Assembly: GCA_026125285.1 (NCBI GenBank)
Contig: JAHCLO010000030.1
Coordinates: forward strand, 1 to 64,000
Direction: 5' to 3'
Length of the DNA: 64,000 bases
Source of the DNA: Verrucomicrobiia bacterium
GTDB lineage: Bacteria; Verrucomicrobiota; Verrucomicrobiia; Limisphaerales; JADLHS01
Every line of letters starts with the position of its first letter. The stretch's first letter is position 1. Shown one piece after another: positions 45,339 through 52,902 of this stretch. Position numbers and translations under genes: made by a program. A model generated the notes under the pieces. That model saw only the letters and a list, made by a program, of their open reading frames with translations, did not search any database and was not told where the DNA came from.

Positions 45339-46171
45339 ACCGGCGGTTGTTGCTTCTCGGGCCGGTTCTGGCGGTGCTGGTCGCATTCAGCTTGTCCGGA
45401 TGCAACCCTGCGAGTAATTCCACCTCCGCCCCCAAACTGGCCAGTGCCACTTCCTATCTGGAAAGCGCCGCGCAGGAATTTTTCGCCGGGCAACAGGACT
45501 TCATCCGGCTGGCCGAACCGGGCACGTGTCCCGGACATTTCGACATCCGCCCGAGTCAGGCCGCCGATCTGCGGCGCTGTCGGGCGTTGGTGCGCTTCGA
45601 TTTCCAATCGTCGTTGGACAAATATCTCGATGCCAGGGAAACGAACGGCCCGGTCGTCGTCGAAGTGAAACTTCGGAACGGTCTGGGGCTGCCGGAAAGT
45701 TACCTGTCCGCGTGCGAACAAATTGCCGGGGTGTTGGTGGACGGTGGCATCCTCGAGCGGGTGAGCGCCGAAACGACCTTGCAGGCGGTGGCGGCGCGGC
45801 TGGCCACGCTGGCACACGAAGCGACCAATCAAGTCGCTCAAGCCGGCCTGGCGGGCGCATCGGTTATCACCAGCATTCACCAAAAGGACTTCTGCGAATG
45901 GCTCGGGCTCAAAGTCGTGGCGACGTTCCGCTCGGCGGACAGCGCCAGTGTGGCGGAAATTGACGAAGCCATCACCGCCGGCAAACTTGCCGAGGTGAAA
46001 CTGGTCGTCGCCAATCTCCCCGAAGGCCGCCGCACCGCGGACGCGCTGGCCGATCGCCTCAAAGCCCGCGTGGTGGTGTTCGGCAATTTCCCCGCGCTCC
46101 AGCAAGGGCGGGTTCTTCTCGATGACTTGATTCGCGCGAACGTCCGGGCCCTCGTCACGGCGCAGCCATGA
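45335..46171 (+). CDS. TroA-type metal-binding lipoprotein of an ABC transporter
   Basis: The start ATG overlaps the pseudopilin stop (ATGA). The 278-residue product has a lipoprotein signal (LVAFSLSGCN) and the two-lobe ZnuA/TroA plan: GTCPGHFDIRPSQAADLRRCRALVRF is the first metal-contact region, then a long helix (LVDGGILERVSAETTLQAVAARLATLAHEATNQ), SVITSIHQKDFCEWLGLKVVATFRS as the second metal site, and LAEVKLVVANLPEGRRTADALADRL. The His-rich loop of ZnuA is absent, and Cys residues lie near both sites. It captures a metal ion, Ni, Zn or Mn, for the permease; NikR behind it favours nickel. Confidence 0.85.
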   Translation: MNRRLLLLGPVLAVLVAFSLSGCNPASNSTSAPKLASATSYLESAAQEFFAGQQDFIRLAEPGTCPGHFDIRPSQAADLRRCRALVRFDFQSSLDKYLDARETNGPVVVEVKLRNGLGLPESYLSACEQIAGVLVDGGILERVSAETTLQAVAARLATLAHEATNQVAQAGLAGASVITSIHQKDFCEWLGLKVVATFRSADSASVAEIDEAITAGKLAEVKLVVANLPEGRRTADALADRLKARVVVFGNFPALQQGRVLLDDLIRANVRALVTAQP

Positions 46172-46971
46172 GCGCGCCCGCCGCAGAGATTTCGGAACTC
46201 ACCGTGCAAGCCGCCCGCCGTTGCGTTCTGGACATCGAGCAGTTAAACCTTCCCGCTGGCCAAATCACCGCTTTGCTGGGCCGCAATGGCGCCGGCAAGA
46301 CCACTTTGTTGCGCGCATGTCTTGGTTTCGTGAAACTCGCGCGCGGCGCGGTCCGTGTGCTGGATTGTGACGTGCCGCGACTTGAGGCTGCTGCGTTGGC
46401 GCGTTTCCGCCGGCGCATCGGTTACGTACCGCAACTGCTGCCGATCCGCAGTGAAATGCCGCTCACCGTTCGCGAGGTCGTTGCCATCGGACGCACGGGC
46501 CGCGCCGGTTTGTTCCGCTCTTTCACTCGAACCGACTGGCAGGTGGTGGATGAATGGATTGAGCGCCTGGGCCTGGGCGCGTTGGCCGGTCGCTCTTTCG
46601 CGGAAATCTCCGGTGGGGAACAGCGCAAAGCCATCATCGCCCGCGCGATGGCCCAGCAACCGGAACTGCTCATTCTGGACGAACCCACGGCAAATCTCGA
46701 TCTCGGCTGGCGCGAACGGATGGTCGAAATCATCCAGCAGATTCATGCGGAAACTGCTTTGCCCATCCTGCTGGTTTGTCACGAACTCGAGGTCCTGCCG
46801 CCCGCGTGCCGGAACGTGGTCTTGCTGGGAGATGGCCGCGTTCTGGCCGTCGGGACGCCGGAGAATGTTTTCACCGGCGAGCGGGTGACTGCGCTTTACG
46901 GGGCGGGCTTGCGGGTGATTCACGAACACGGTCGTCACGCGGTGGTGCCGCGGGGAGGGGCGCATGTTTGA
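46168..46971 (+). CDS. Metal ABC transporter ATP-binding protein
   Basis: The 267-residue ATPase has Walker A LLGRNGAGKTTLLRA (residues 37-51), a Q-loop segment RRIGYVPQLLPIR, the signature FAEISGGEQRKAI and Walker B LLILDEPTANLD with the following H-loop LLVCHELEVLP. It powers the import of the metal bound by the TroA-type lipoprotein. Start and stop overlap both neighbours (ATGA with the binding protein, 8 bp with the permease), so the three are strictly coupled. Confidence 0.93.
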   Translation: MSAPAAEISELTVQAARRCVLDIEQLNLPAGQITALLGRNGAGKTTLLRACLGFVKLARGAVRVLDCDVPRLEAAALARFRRRIGYVPQLLPIRSEMPLTVREVVAIGRTGRAGLFRSFTRTDWQVVDEWIERLGLGALAGRSFAEISGGEQRKAIIARAMAQQPELLILDEPTANLDLGWRERMVEIIQQIHAETALPILLVCHELEVLPPACRNVVLLGDGRVLAVGTPENVFTGERVTALYGAGLRVIHEHGRHAVVPRGGAHV

Positions 46972-47776
46972 CCTCGTGTTCTGGTTGCCGGTGATGGTCG
47001 GCGGCACGGTCGCCGGAGCTTCGAGCGGGTTGCTCGGCACGTTCATCGTCGGCATGCGGATTCCCTTCCTCGGCGTCTGCGTGGCGCACGCCGCTCTGGC
47101 CGGGGCGGTGTTCGGCAGCTTGTGCGGCCTGGAGGGCCAGGCCTTGTTGTTCCCGGCGCTCGCCGGTTCCGTCCTGACGGCGCTGGTGCTCGGGCTGCTC
47201 GACCCGCAACGAGTGCATCTGGATGACAACGTCGTTCTCAGCTTCCTGTTTTCGGCGACGATGGGACTGGCGTTTCTGGGCATCGGCCTGCATGGCATTC
47301 TGGGCCGGAGCGACAACGACGTGCGCGGGCTGTTGTGGGGCAGCCTGAATTTCTGCCGCTGGCGCGATGTGTGGTTGATGCTCGCCTCGGCGGGCGCGCT
47401 GGTGATTTACATCGCATTGTTCTTCAAGGAACTCCGCGCCATCATGTTTTCGCGCGCCGACGCGGCGGCGGCGGGCATCCGCGTGACTGTGGTCTGGAGC
47501 GGATTACTGATTTTGATCGCCGTGGTGCTGACCGTGAATTTCCAAACCGTGGGCGGGCTGATGATCTACAGTCTGATCTCCAATCCCGCCGCCGCCGCTT
47601 TCCAACTCGTGAAAGGCTGTCGGCGCGTGATGCTGTGGTCGGCGATCTTGGGCGCGGCGAGTGGCTTGGGCGGCTTTCTGATCTCCGCCGCCACTGATTT
47701 GCCCAGCGGCGCGGTGATTGTGCTGGTGTCCTCGGCACTACTGGCCGTGGCCGCGCTGATCCGGCGTTGGCGGTGA
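46964..47776 (+). CDS. Metal ABC transporter permease (ZnuB/TroC family)
   Basis: The 270-residue protein has eight or nine helices. Signatures include VAGASSGLLGTFIVGMRIPFLGVCVAHAALAGAVFG near the N-terminus, LLWGSLNFCRWRDVWLML in the middle and RADAAAAGIRVTVVWSGLLILIAVVLTVNFQTVGGLMIYSLISNPAAAAFQL at the end, typical of the ABC-3 family for Zn, Mn or Ni/Fe. It forms the channel with the ATPase upstream. It is the last gene of the coupled operon; 213 bp then separate it from nikR. Confidence 0.9.
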   Translation: MFDLVFWLPVMVGGTVAGASSGLLGTFIVGMRIPFLGVCVAHAALAGAVFGSLCGLEGQALLFPALAGSVLTALVLGLLDPQRVHLDDNVVLSFLFSATMGLAFLGIGLHGILGRSDNDVRGLLWGSLNFCRWRDVWLMLASAGALVIYIALFFKELRAIMFSRADAAAAGIRVTVVWSGLLILIAVVLTVNFQTVGGLMIYSLISNPAAAAFQLVKGCRRVMLWSAILGAASGLGGFLISAATDLPSGAVIVLVSSALLAVAALIRRWR

Positions 47777-47832
47777 ACACTTGCGCCCGGCGGGCACAGC
47801 TTGACTCTGCTTCCAAGGCGCGCGGGTTGCGG

Positions 47833-47900
47833 CTTGGAGTTCCGCGTTTACGCGGCCCGGAGCGAGATTGTGGGTCGCCGCCTGAAGATGGAACTCCAAG
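47833..47900. repeat. REP-like palindrome between the permease and nikR
   Basis: CTTGGAGTTCC (47833-47843) and its exact complement GGAACTCCAAG (47890-47900) enclose GCG/CGC-rich sequence. It may also act as a transcript boundary. No gene is seen between 47777 and 47989. Confidence 0.55.
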
Positions 47901-47989
47901 CGGCAGTGGTGTTAAGTTGCGCCTGCGCCCGGTTTGCCGGCGATTGACAGTGTTCGCTCGGGGATTACCCTCCACCTCACTGGTTAACC

Positions 47990-48418
47990 ATGAAAAGAGC
48001 ATCCGTCACCCGTTTCAGTGTGTCACTCCCGCCCGCGCTGTTGGATCAACTGGACCGCATGGCGCGCGAGAAGAGTTATGACAACCGTTCGCTTGCCATC
48101 GCCGACATGATCCGCGCGCAACTCGTCGAGCACCATCAGCAGATGGGTAGTGCGGAAATCGTCGGCACCATCACGCTGGTCTATGACCATCACAAGCAGC
48201 ACGTGCAGGAGGCGTTGACGGAAATCCAGCACGACCATCACGAGGTCATTGTCTCCACCGTTCACGTCCATCTCGACCACCACAACTGTCTGGAGGTGTT
48301 GATCGTCAAAGGCAAGGCGGCGCTGGTGAAACGCATTGCCGACGCGCTCATTGCCGCCAAAGGCGTCAAGCACGGCAAACTGACCGTGACCACCACCGGC
48401 AAGGACTTCGTCGTTTGA
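47990..48418 (+). CDS. nikR: Nickel-responsive regulator NikR
   Basis: The 142-residue protein has an N-terminal ribbon-helix-helix DNA-binding domain (RASVTRFSVSLPPALLDQLDRMAREKSYDNRSLAIADMIR) and a C-terminal ACT-like domain. The nickel site is complete: a histidine cluster QHDHHEV (81-84) and VHVHLDHHNC, where His92, His94 and Cys100 match E. coli His87, His89 and Cys95. NikR binds DNA when nickel is abundant and represses uptake genes. It likely controls the ABC operon before it and perhaps the HupE/UreJ pair. Confidence 0.93.
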   Translation: MKRASVTRFSVSLPPALLDQLDRMAREKSYDNRSLAIADMIRAQLVEHHQQMGSAEIVGTITLVYDHHKQHVQEALTEIQHDHHEVIVSTVHVHLDHHNCLEVLIVKGKAALVKRIADALIAAKGVKHGKLTVTTTGKDFVV

Positions 48419-48488
48419 CGCGGCTTCGCGGGCGTTTGGCAAGGGCGCGTGGAATGTATGACGCGCTGATCTTGGCGACCGTGATTGG

Positions 48489-49421
48489 TCAGTCCGGGGT
48501 AGGGATAGCGACGGTGGGTGTACGCGCGGCTTCCAGCAGCGACTCGGCCAGGGCTTCGGGCGACCATTGGTTGCCGTCAAACTGACGGTGAATGTGACCG
48601 CGCGGATCGAGCACCACGGTGCGGAGATTGTGGGAAATGCTGCCGCCGCTCTCGCGGGCGATCAGCAAGTCCACGCGCGGGGCGAGGTCGCCGAGTGCTT
48701 CAGATGATGCGACGGCGAAGAGCCAGCGATCCGGGTTGTTGGCGCGGTACAGGTTGCCGTAGTTCTTGAGCCGCGCTGGCGTGTCGAATTCCGGGTCAAA
48801 GGAGATGGCGAGGAATTGCCAGTTCGTGGGTGCGTTGGGTGCCTGGAGGACCAACTGGCGGGCGGCGGAGAAATTATTCCCCATGCGCGGACAATAATCT
48901 GGCAACGGGCAGCGGGTGAAAATGAACGTGAACGCAACCGCCTGACCACGAAAATCGGAAAAGCGAATTTTCCGGCCATCCTCGGAAAGCAATTCATAGT
49001 CGGGCAACAAATCTCCCGGCCCGAGTTCAGACGGCGGCGCGTTTGTCTGGCTGAGTGCCGCGGGCGCATCGTCCGGCGCAACGCGGCCAACGCACTTGAT
49101 GTTCTCGATCCAATGCGTGTCGTCCGTGGCGACGAGGCGAAAGGTGATTTCGTCATGGCGTTCCAGGCCGCGCAGTTCATTCGTGTTTCGGACGTTCAAT
49201 TCCATCGTCATCTTGGGCATGTAACCCGGAATCTCGTCGTGCCGGACGACGAGCGTGCGTCCGCCTTCTGGCACGGAGCGCACCACGCCGCGGGTTTCAA
49301 ACATTTTTTCCACGGCGTTCGTGTTTGCCGTCGCAATCGGGGGCCGGGGCGGAGTGCGATCGCAACTTGTCAGAACGGCAATCGCGAGCAACGCGGGCAA
49401 AAGCGGGAACAGTAATTTCAT
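48489..49421 (-). CDS. CusF-SCO fusion lipoprotein, copper handling
   Basis: The 310-residue lipoprotein (signal ending LTSC, Cys20) joins two domains. Residues about 43-110 (RGVVRSVPEGGRTLVVRHDEIPGYMPKMTMELNV, then HWIENI) match CusF-type periplasmic copper-binding proteins with the Met/His ligands. Residues about 135-300 are an SCO1/SenC thioredoxin fold whose metal cysteines are Cys171 and Cys177 (TRCPLPDYCPRM), spaced CX5C and not the usual CX3C, with the distal His in GGSISHNLR. It likely carries copper to oxidases at the membrane. The start lies 3 bp from the stop of the other SCO gene. Confidence 0.85.
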   Translation of the reverse strand: MKLLFPLLPALLAIAVLTSCDRTPPRPPIATANTNAVEKMFETRGVVRSVPEGGRTLVVRHDEIPGYMPKMTMELNVRNTNELRGLERHDEITFRLVATDDTHWIENIKCVGRVAPDDAPAALSQTNAPPSELGPGDLLPDYELLSEDGRKIRFSDFRGQAVAFTFIFTRCPLPDYCPRMGNNFSAARQLVLQAPNAPTNWQFLAISFDPEFDTPARLKNYGNLYRANNPDRWLFAVASSEALGDLAPRVDLLIARESGGSISHNLRTVVLDPRGHIHRQFDGNQWSPEALAESLLEAARTPTVAIPTPD

Positions 49422-49424
49422 GAT

Positions 49425-50096
49425 TCAGCGGGACTCAGTTCGCAGTTCTTCGAGAAATGAAACAATGGCGGCGGCGCTGCCGGATTTCATGCCGTCAAAG
49501 TAGCGGCGCACTGTTCCGGTGCGATCCACCACGGCAATGCGTTCGACGCCCACAAATCCGCCCGGCATTTCGATGCCACTGACGAGTGGTTCCCGGTGCA
49601 GAAAGCTGGATTCAATCAGGTCATAAAGCGCGGCTTTATCACCGGTCAGCATGGACCAACGCGCGGCGTCGGTCCCGAATTGTTCGCCAAACTGGGCGAG
49701 CACCGGCGGTGTGTCGGTGCGCGGATCAACGGTGAACGACAGCAACCGCACGTCGTCCTGGCCGGCGGTGAGCCGTTGCACTTCAGCCATCTGTTGATTC
49801 ACGCGCAGACAGGAAATGGAACAGCTCGTGTGGATGAAGTTCACCACGGCGAACTTGCCCGCGACTTCGGCATGCGTGACGATGTGACCGGTTTGATTCG
49901 TAAACGCGAAGCTGCCGAGCTGTCGGTTTTGGACGGGCTTTTGCCCTTTGACGACCGCCGGATCGTGCGGTCGCCAGAAAGCCAGCAGTGCCACCGTGCC
50001 AACGATCAACAATCCCGCGAAGGCGTAAAACAATTTCAGGTCCCACGGTGTTCGCGCGGGCGGATGGACGGCAGCGGTTTCCGGCGTCGGGTTCAC
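49425..50096 (-). CDS. SCO1/SenC family copper chaperone
   Basis: The 223-residue protein has one N-terminal anchor helix (about 20-40) and a thioredoxin fold with the SCO motif TSCSISCLRV (CX3C) and a later FLHREP/GFVGVERIAVVDRTG region holding the partner His. SCO proteins deliver copper to, or act as thiol reductases for, the CuA site of cytochrome oxidase. The GTG start overlaps the HMA gene stop (GTGA), and the CusF-SCO gene follows within 3 bp, so all act in one copper operon. Confidence 0.88.
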   Translation of the reverse strand: MNPTPETAAVHPPARTPWDLKLFYAFAGLLIVGTVALLAFWRPHDPAVVKGQKPVQNRQLGSFAFTNQTGHIVTHAEVAGKFAVVNFIHTSCSISCLRVNQQMAEVQRLTAGQDDVRLLSFTVDPRTDTPPVLAQFGEQFGTDAARWSMLTGDKAALYDLIESSFLHREPLVSGIEMPGGFVGVERIAVVDRTGTVRRYFDGMKSGSAAAIVSFLEELRTESR

Positions 50097-50401
50097 GGCT
50101 TCAATTCCTTGGCGGTGAAGCCGGCTTCCTTGATGACGCGGGTCAACCTGACTTTCGTGACCTGGTTGGTGTTGTAAGTCACCACGGCAAGTTTGTTGGA
50201 AAACGTCACCTCGGCGCTGGCCACGCCGGGGATTTCCTTCAATTCTGCTTTCAGTCCGCCCGCGCAACCATCGCAGTGCATGCCTGAGATGGTGTAGCGG
50301 TTCGTGGCGTTGGGGGTAACTGTTGGTTTGTCCTTTGCCTGCGCCGCAGTGGCGAGGCAGGCCAGCGTCAGAGTTAGAATCAATTGGAGTTTCATGTTCA
50401 T
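50093..50401 (-). CDS. Periplasmic heavy-metal-associated (HMA) protein
   Basis: The 102-residue product has a signal peptide (MKLQLILTLTLACLATAAQA) and one HMA domain: YTISGMHCDGCAGGLKAELKEIPGVASAEVTFSNKLAVVTYN. The CxxC motif binds Cu(I) or a similar soft metal. It resembles a MerP-like periplasmic carrier. The ATG at 50401 or at 50395 could both serve. It sits between the pseudopilin gene and the SCO genes in the copper operon. Confidence 0.85.
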   Translation of the reverse strand: MNMKLQLILTLTLACLATAAQAKDKPTVTPNATNRYTISGMHCDGCAGGLKAELKEIPGVASAEVTFSNKLAVVTYNTNQVTKVRLTRVIKEAGFTAKELKP

Positions 50402-50468
50402 TGGGTTTGATTTTGGCACGGATATGACCACTGCGCCACCGCTGTCCGGCAGAAAGTTGATTCGGGTG

Positions 50469-51197
50469 CTATTTGGCACGCGCTGGATTCCACAGATCGG
50501 TTTGGGGCAAACTGAACACGCGTTCCAACGGGTGCAACGCGGCGTGACCGTCGGCGAACGCGTAATTGGCGCGTTGCTTGTGGCGGGTCGCGGCCAGGTC
50601 GGCGGCGTCCCGCGCCGACAGCCAGAAGTGCGGCATGATGTGGTCGGCGCTGCTGGCGTTTTCTGCAAAGAGAATCGTCGCTGCGGGTCGCGGCACTTGG
50701 GACATGCGCCGCCAGGTTTGCGGTTTGCCAACGTAGTCGTCGTCCGGCCCCAGTTCGTAATAGACGTTCAATCCATAGCTCCACGGCGTGGTGCGCCGAT
50801 CCGTGGGGCAGTGATAAACGCCGCTCAACAGATTCGTCCAGGTTGTGGTCGTTGAACCCAACAGTGGCGCCAGCGTTCGTTCCCAGGGCATGCCACCGTG
50901 AACGAACGCCGAGTGTTGGCTGCGGGGAAACTCGTCGGCGTGGTCGTCGGCATACAATCGCACCGCCAGTCCGAGTTGACGCAGATGGTTCGAGCACTGC
51001 GTCGTGCGGGCCGATTCCTTGGCGCGCGACATGGCCGGGAGCAGCATTGCCGCCAGCAACGCAATGATGGCAATGACCACCAGCAGTTCAATCAACGTAA
51101 ACGCGTTACGTGATCGCCCTGTGGATGCGCTCAAAACGGGCGCTCCCGGTCGCCAACGACCGGGAGTCACCATTGAGTTGAGCCGGGGAGGCTTCAC
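50469..51197 (-). CDS. Pseudopilin of the copper operon
   Basis: The 242-residue product overlaps the upstream stop by ATGA (51194-51197). A leader of about 31 residues comes before NAFTLIELLVVIAIIALLAAMLLPAMSRAKES, the prepilin signal. Its globular part has QCSNHLRQLGLAVRLYADDHADEFP, GVYHCPTDRRTTPWSYGLN and HKQRANYAFADGHAALHPLE, typical DUF1559-like pseudopilin features. A perfect hairpin lies in its leader region. Its context, between a Met-rich secreted protein and copper carriers, mirrors the pseudopilin of the nickel/ABC operon. Confidence 0.85.
   Translation of the reverse strand: MKPPRLNSMVTPGRWRPGAPVLSASTGRSRNAFTLIELLVVIAIIALLAAMLLPAMSRAKESARTTQCSNHLRQLGLAVRLYADDHADEFPRSQHSAFVHGGMPWERTLAPLLGSTTTTWTNLLSGVYHCPTDRRTTPWSYGLNVYYELGPDDDYVGKPQTWRRMSQVPRPAATILFAENASSADHIMPHFWLSARDAADLAATRHKQRANYAFADGHAALHPLERVFSLPQTDLWNPARAK
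51143..51166. repeat. Palindrome within the copper-operon pseudopilin leader
   Basis: CTCCCGGTCG, the 4-base loop CCAA and CGACCGGGAG form a perfect 10-bp stem in the coding part of the leader, before the prepilin cleavage site. The preceding ACGGGCGCTCCC (51136-51147) recurs in reverse at 54386-54397 in the leader of the GH140-like gene. Confidence 0.65.
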
Positions 51198-52015
51198 TGT
51201 CCGAGCTTCATGCGGAAGAATTTCCGGGCGTCTTCGGGATCAAGCACGAGGGCAGCCTGGCCTTCGAGGTTCACGGGCGCGTTGGTGACGGGGGTCCACG
51301 AACCATTGGTCAGGTTGTCTGAGCCTTCGAGAGTCCAGCCAGTGGTGTTGGACGGCCAGAAGATCACCGTGCGTTGGCCGATCGCGAGGCTGGGCCGGCC
51401 ATCTGATACATTGGTCCAGTTGAGTACCAATGGGCCGCTGCTGGAATTGGACACCTCCAGCCCGGTGGTTGTGTCGAGCAGATAAACCTCGAAGGTGGCC
51501 GTCAGCGTGTTGGTCCCGGGCGGGGCGGTGAACGCCGGATGAAACATCATGCCATTCCAGTACATGGCGTTTGTCACACCCGCGGTGCCGTAGATAGGTT
51601 CCCAGGCCTTGGGTTCGGTGTCCCGATACCGATACGCTTTGAGTTCCGGCGAGCCGGAGAGTTTGCGAATCCACATCTGCGTGTTGGCCGGCAATGGATC
51701 CGTCATGGCGTCCATCACGAATCCATAGCGACGACTAAACGACGCGCCTTGGCGGGAAGGATCAACCGAATCAAACCACGGATCGCTGGGATCAAAGCCG
51801 TCCCCCGGATGGCTCACGAGCAGTGGAATGAGCTCGGGGATTTCGCCCGGCATCATGACATGGATTCTGTCATCATTGGCCTGGTAGGAAACCATGGGCA
51901 TGACCATGCCACCTTGCATGGGCACGCTGGTAAGGATGGCGGCAGGAGCGAAGGCGGGCAGTCCCACGGCGACGGTAGCGCTCAGGAGTAATTTCAAGTT
52001 CTTCAGTTTCAACAT
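51194..52015 (-). CDS. Secreted Met-rich protein heading the copper pseudopilin pair
   Basis: The 273-residue product has a signal peptide (about 1-25) and a mature start with unusual Met and His density: MQGGMVMPMVSYQANDDRIHVMMPGE. Methionine-rich runs like this are known from periplasmic copper-binding proteins. The end, FWPSNTTGWTLEGSDNLTNGSWTPV...FFRMKLGQ, is the exported-protein tail also seen in the secreted protein at 43312-44505. The gene overlaps the pseudopilin by ATGA. Role in copper capture is inferred from composition and context. Confidence 0.75.
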   Translation of the reverse strand: MLKLKNLKLLLSATVAVGLPAFAPAAILTSVPMQGGMVMPMVSYQANDDRIHVMMPGEIPELIPLLVSHPGDGFDPSDPWFDSVDPSRQGASFSRRYGFVMDAMTDPLPANTQMWIRKLSGSPELKAYRYRDTEPKAWEPIYGTAGVTNAMYWNGMMFHPAFTAPPGTNTLTATFEVYLLDTTTGLEVSNSSSGPLVLNWTNVSDGRPSLAIGQRTVIFWPSNTTGWTLEGSDNLTNGSWTPVTNAPVNLEGQAALVLDPEDARKFFRMKLGQ

Positions 52016-52240
52016 AAATACGAATTGGTTCTCAGTTATATTTCGGTTTCAAAGGAATGGTCGCAGTTCTCCAAGGAGAGAATCCCGGCAAACACACGCG
52101 GCCGCGCGGCCAGCGGGCTTGGCAACCAACCGGGAATTTGCGGAATGGGGAAACACCGACCCTGTGGCGGCCTCAAGCGCCGGTCACGCTACGGTTGAGA
52201 GGTCAAAGCCGGTTTTTGAGACGGCGGCCACCAAGCGGGG

Positions 52241-52639
52241 TCAGGCGGCCAGCTGGCGGGGTGGGGGAACGGGGGGACGATGCGGACGATCGGTTCCCAC
52301 GGAGGAGAAATCCGGCGCAAGGCGGTAATGCGTGGGGGCGGAGAAAACAAAGACGGGACGTTGCGACACAAATTCCAGTTTCTTGGCCAAGGCCGGGAAC
52401 TCCGTCTTCTTTTCCGCCGCTTTGCCTTTGGAGATTTCGTGACACAGCTTGCAGGGATGCTTGCCGTCGAAAGTCCGCGCCACTGCTTCGCGCAGCGGTA
52501 CGGCGCGGAGATTGTCCACCAGCATGGTCGTCCACGCCACTGATTGCAGCATGGCCCAATGCGTGCCGGTCGCAGCCAGCAGCGCGACGATCAAAAGGAC
52601 ATGGCCAAGACGGGCGAACACAACTGGATTGTCAAACAT
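52241..52639 (-). CDS. Small membrane protein with CxxC motif, copper-operon associated
   Basis: The 132-residue product has a transmembrane helix (about 10-30, ARLGHVLLIVALLAATGTHW) and CKLCHEISKGKAAEKK, a CxxCH motif that could bind copper or, less likely, heme. The tail is proline-rich. It precedes the secreted Met-rich protein by 225 bp on the same strand and is probably the first gene of the copper cluster. It is of the DUF2946-like small-protein type found near copper genes; family assignment is tentative. Confidence 0.6.
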   Translation of the reverse strand: MFDNPVVFARLGHVLLIVALLAATGTHWAMLQSVAWTTMLVDNLRAVPLREAVARTFDGKHPCKLCHEISKGKAAEKKTEFPALAKKLEFVSQRPVFVFSAPTHYRLAPDFSSVGTDRPHRPPVPPPRQLAA

Positions 52640-52659
52640 TGTCCTGTGAGAGTCAAGAT

Positions 52660-52850
52660 GCGGGTAGGCGCGGGTAGGCGCGGGTTACGCGCGGTGCCTT
52701 CTATGCAACCGAGCACGTCCAATCGGCCATCGCTATTGAGATCACCGAACTTCGCGCCATCCGCCCCTTTGGACGAGTCATCAATCCCATGACGCTTCCA
52801 GATTGGCCCAGAGACAGAATCCACAGTGAGCGGGTGTGCCGCAACGTGAT
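52660..52850 (-). pseudogene. FG-GAP/VCBS-type protein fragment
   Basis: On the minus strand the sequence reads SGPIWKRHGIDDSSKGADGAKFGDLNSDGRLDVLGCIEG, the start of an FG-GAP repeat as found in large exported proteins. A stop follows soon after, and no upstream domain remains. A short GCGGGTAGGC tandem lies at its 3' end. It is a remnant in the gap between the copper operon and the GH140-like gene. Confidence 0.6.
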
Positions 52851-52902
52851 TCGAGTCGGCTTCGACGTGCAGGGAAGACAGGATCAGAATTGTGACATCG
52901 CA

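Noticed and set aside
52661..52685. GCGGGTAGGC tandem repeat, considered as a CRISPR or VNTR
   Set aside because: Only about two and a half 10-bp units without spacers; it is low-complexity sequence at the edge of a gene remnant.
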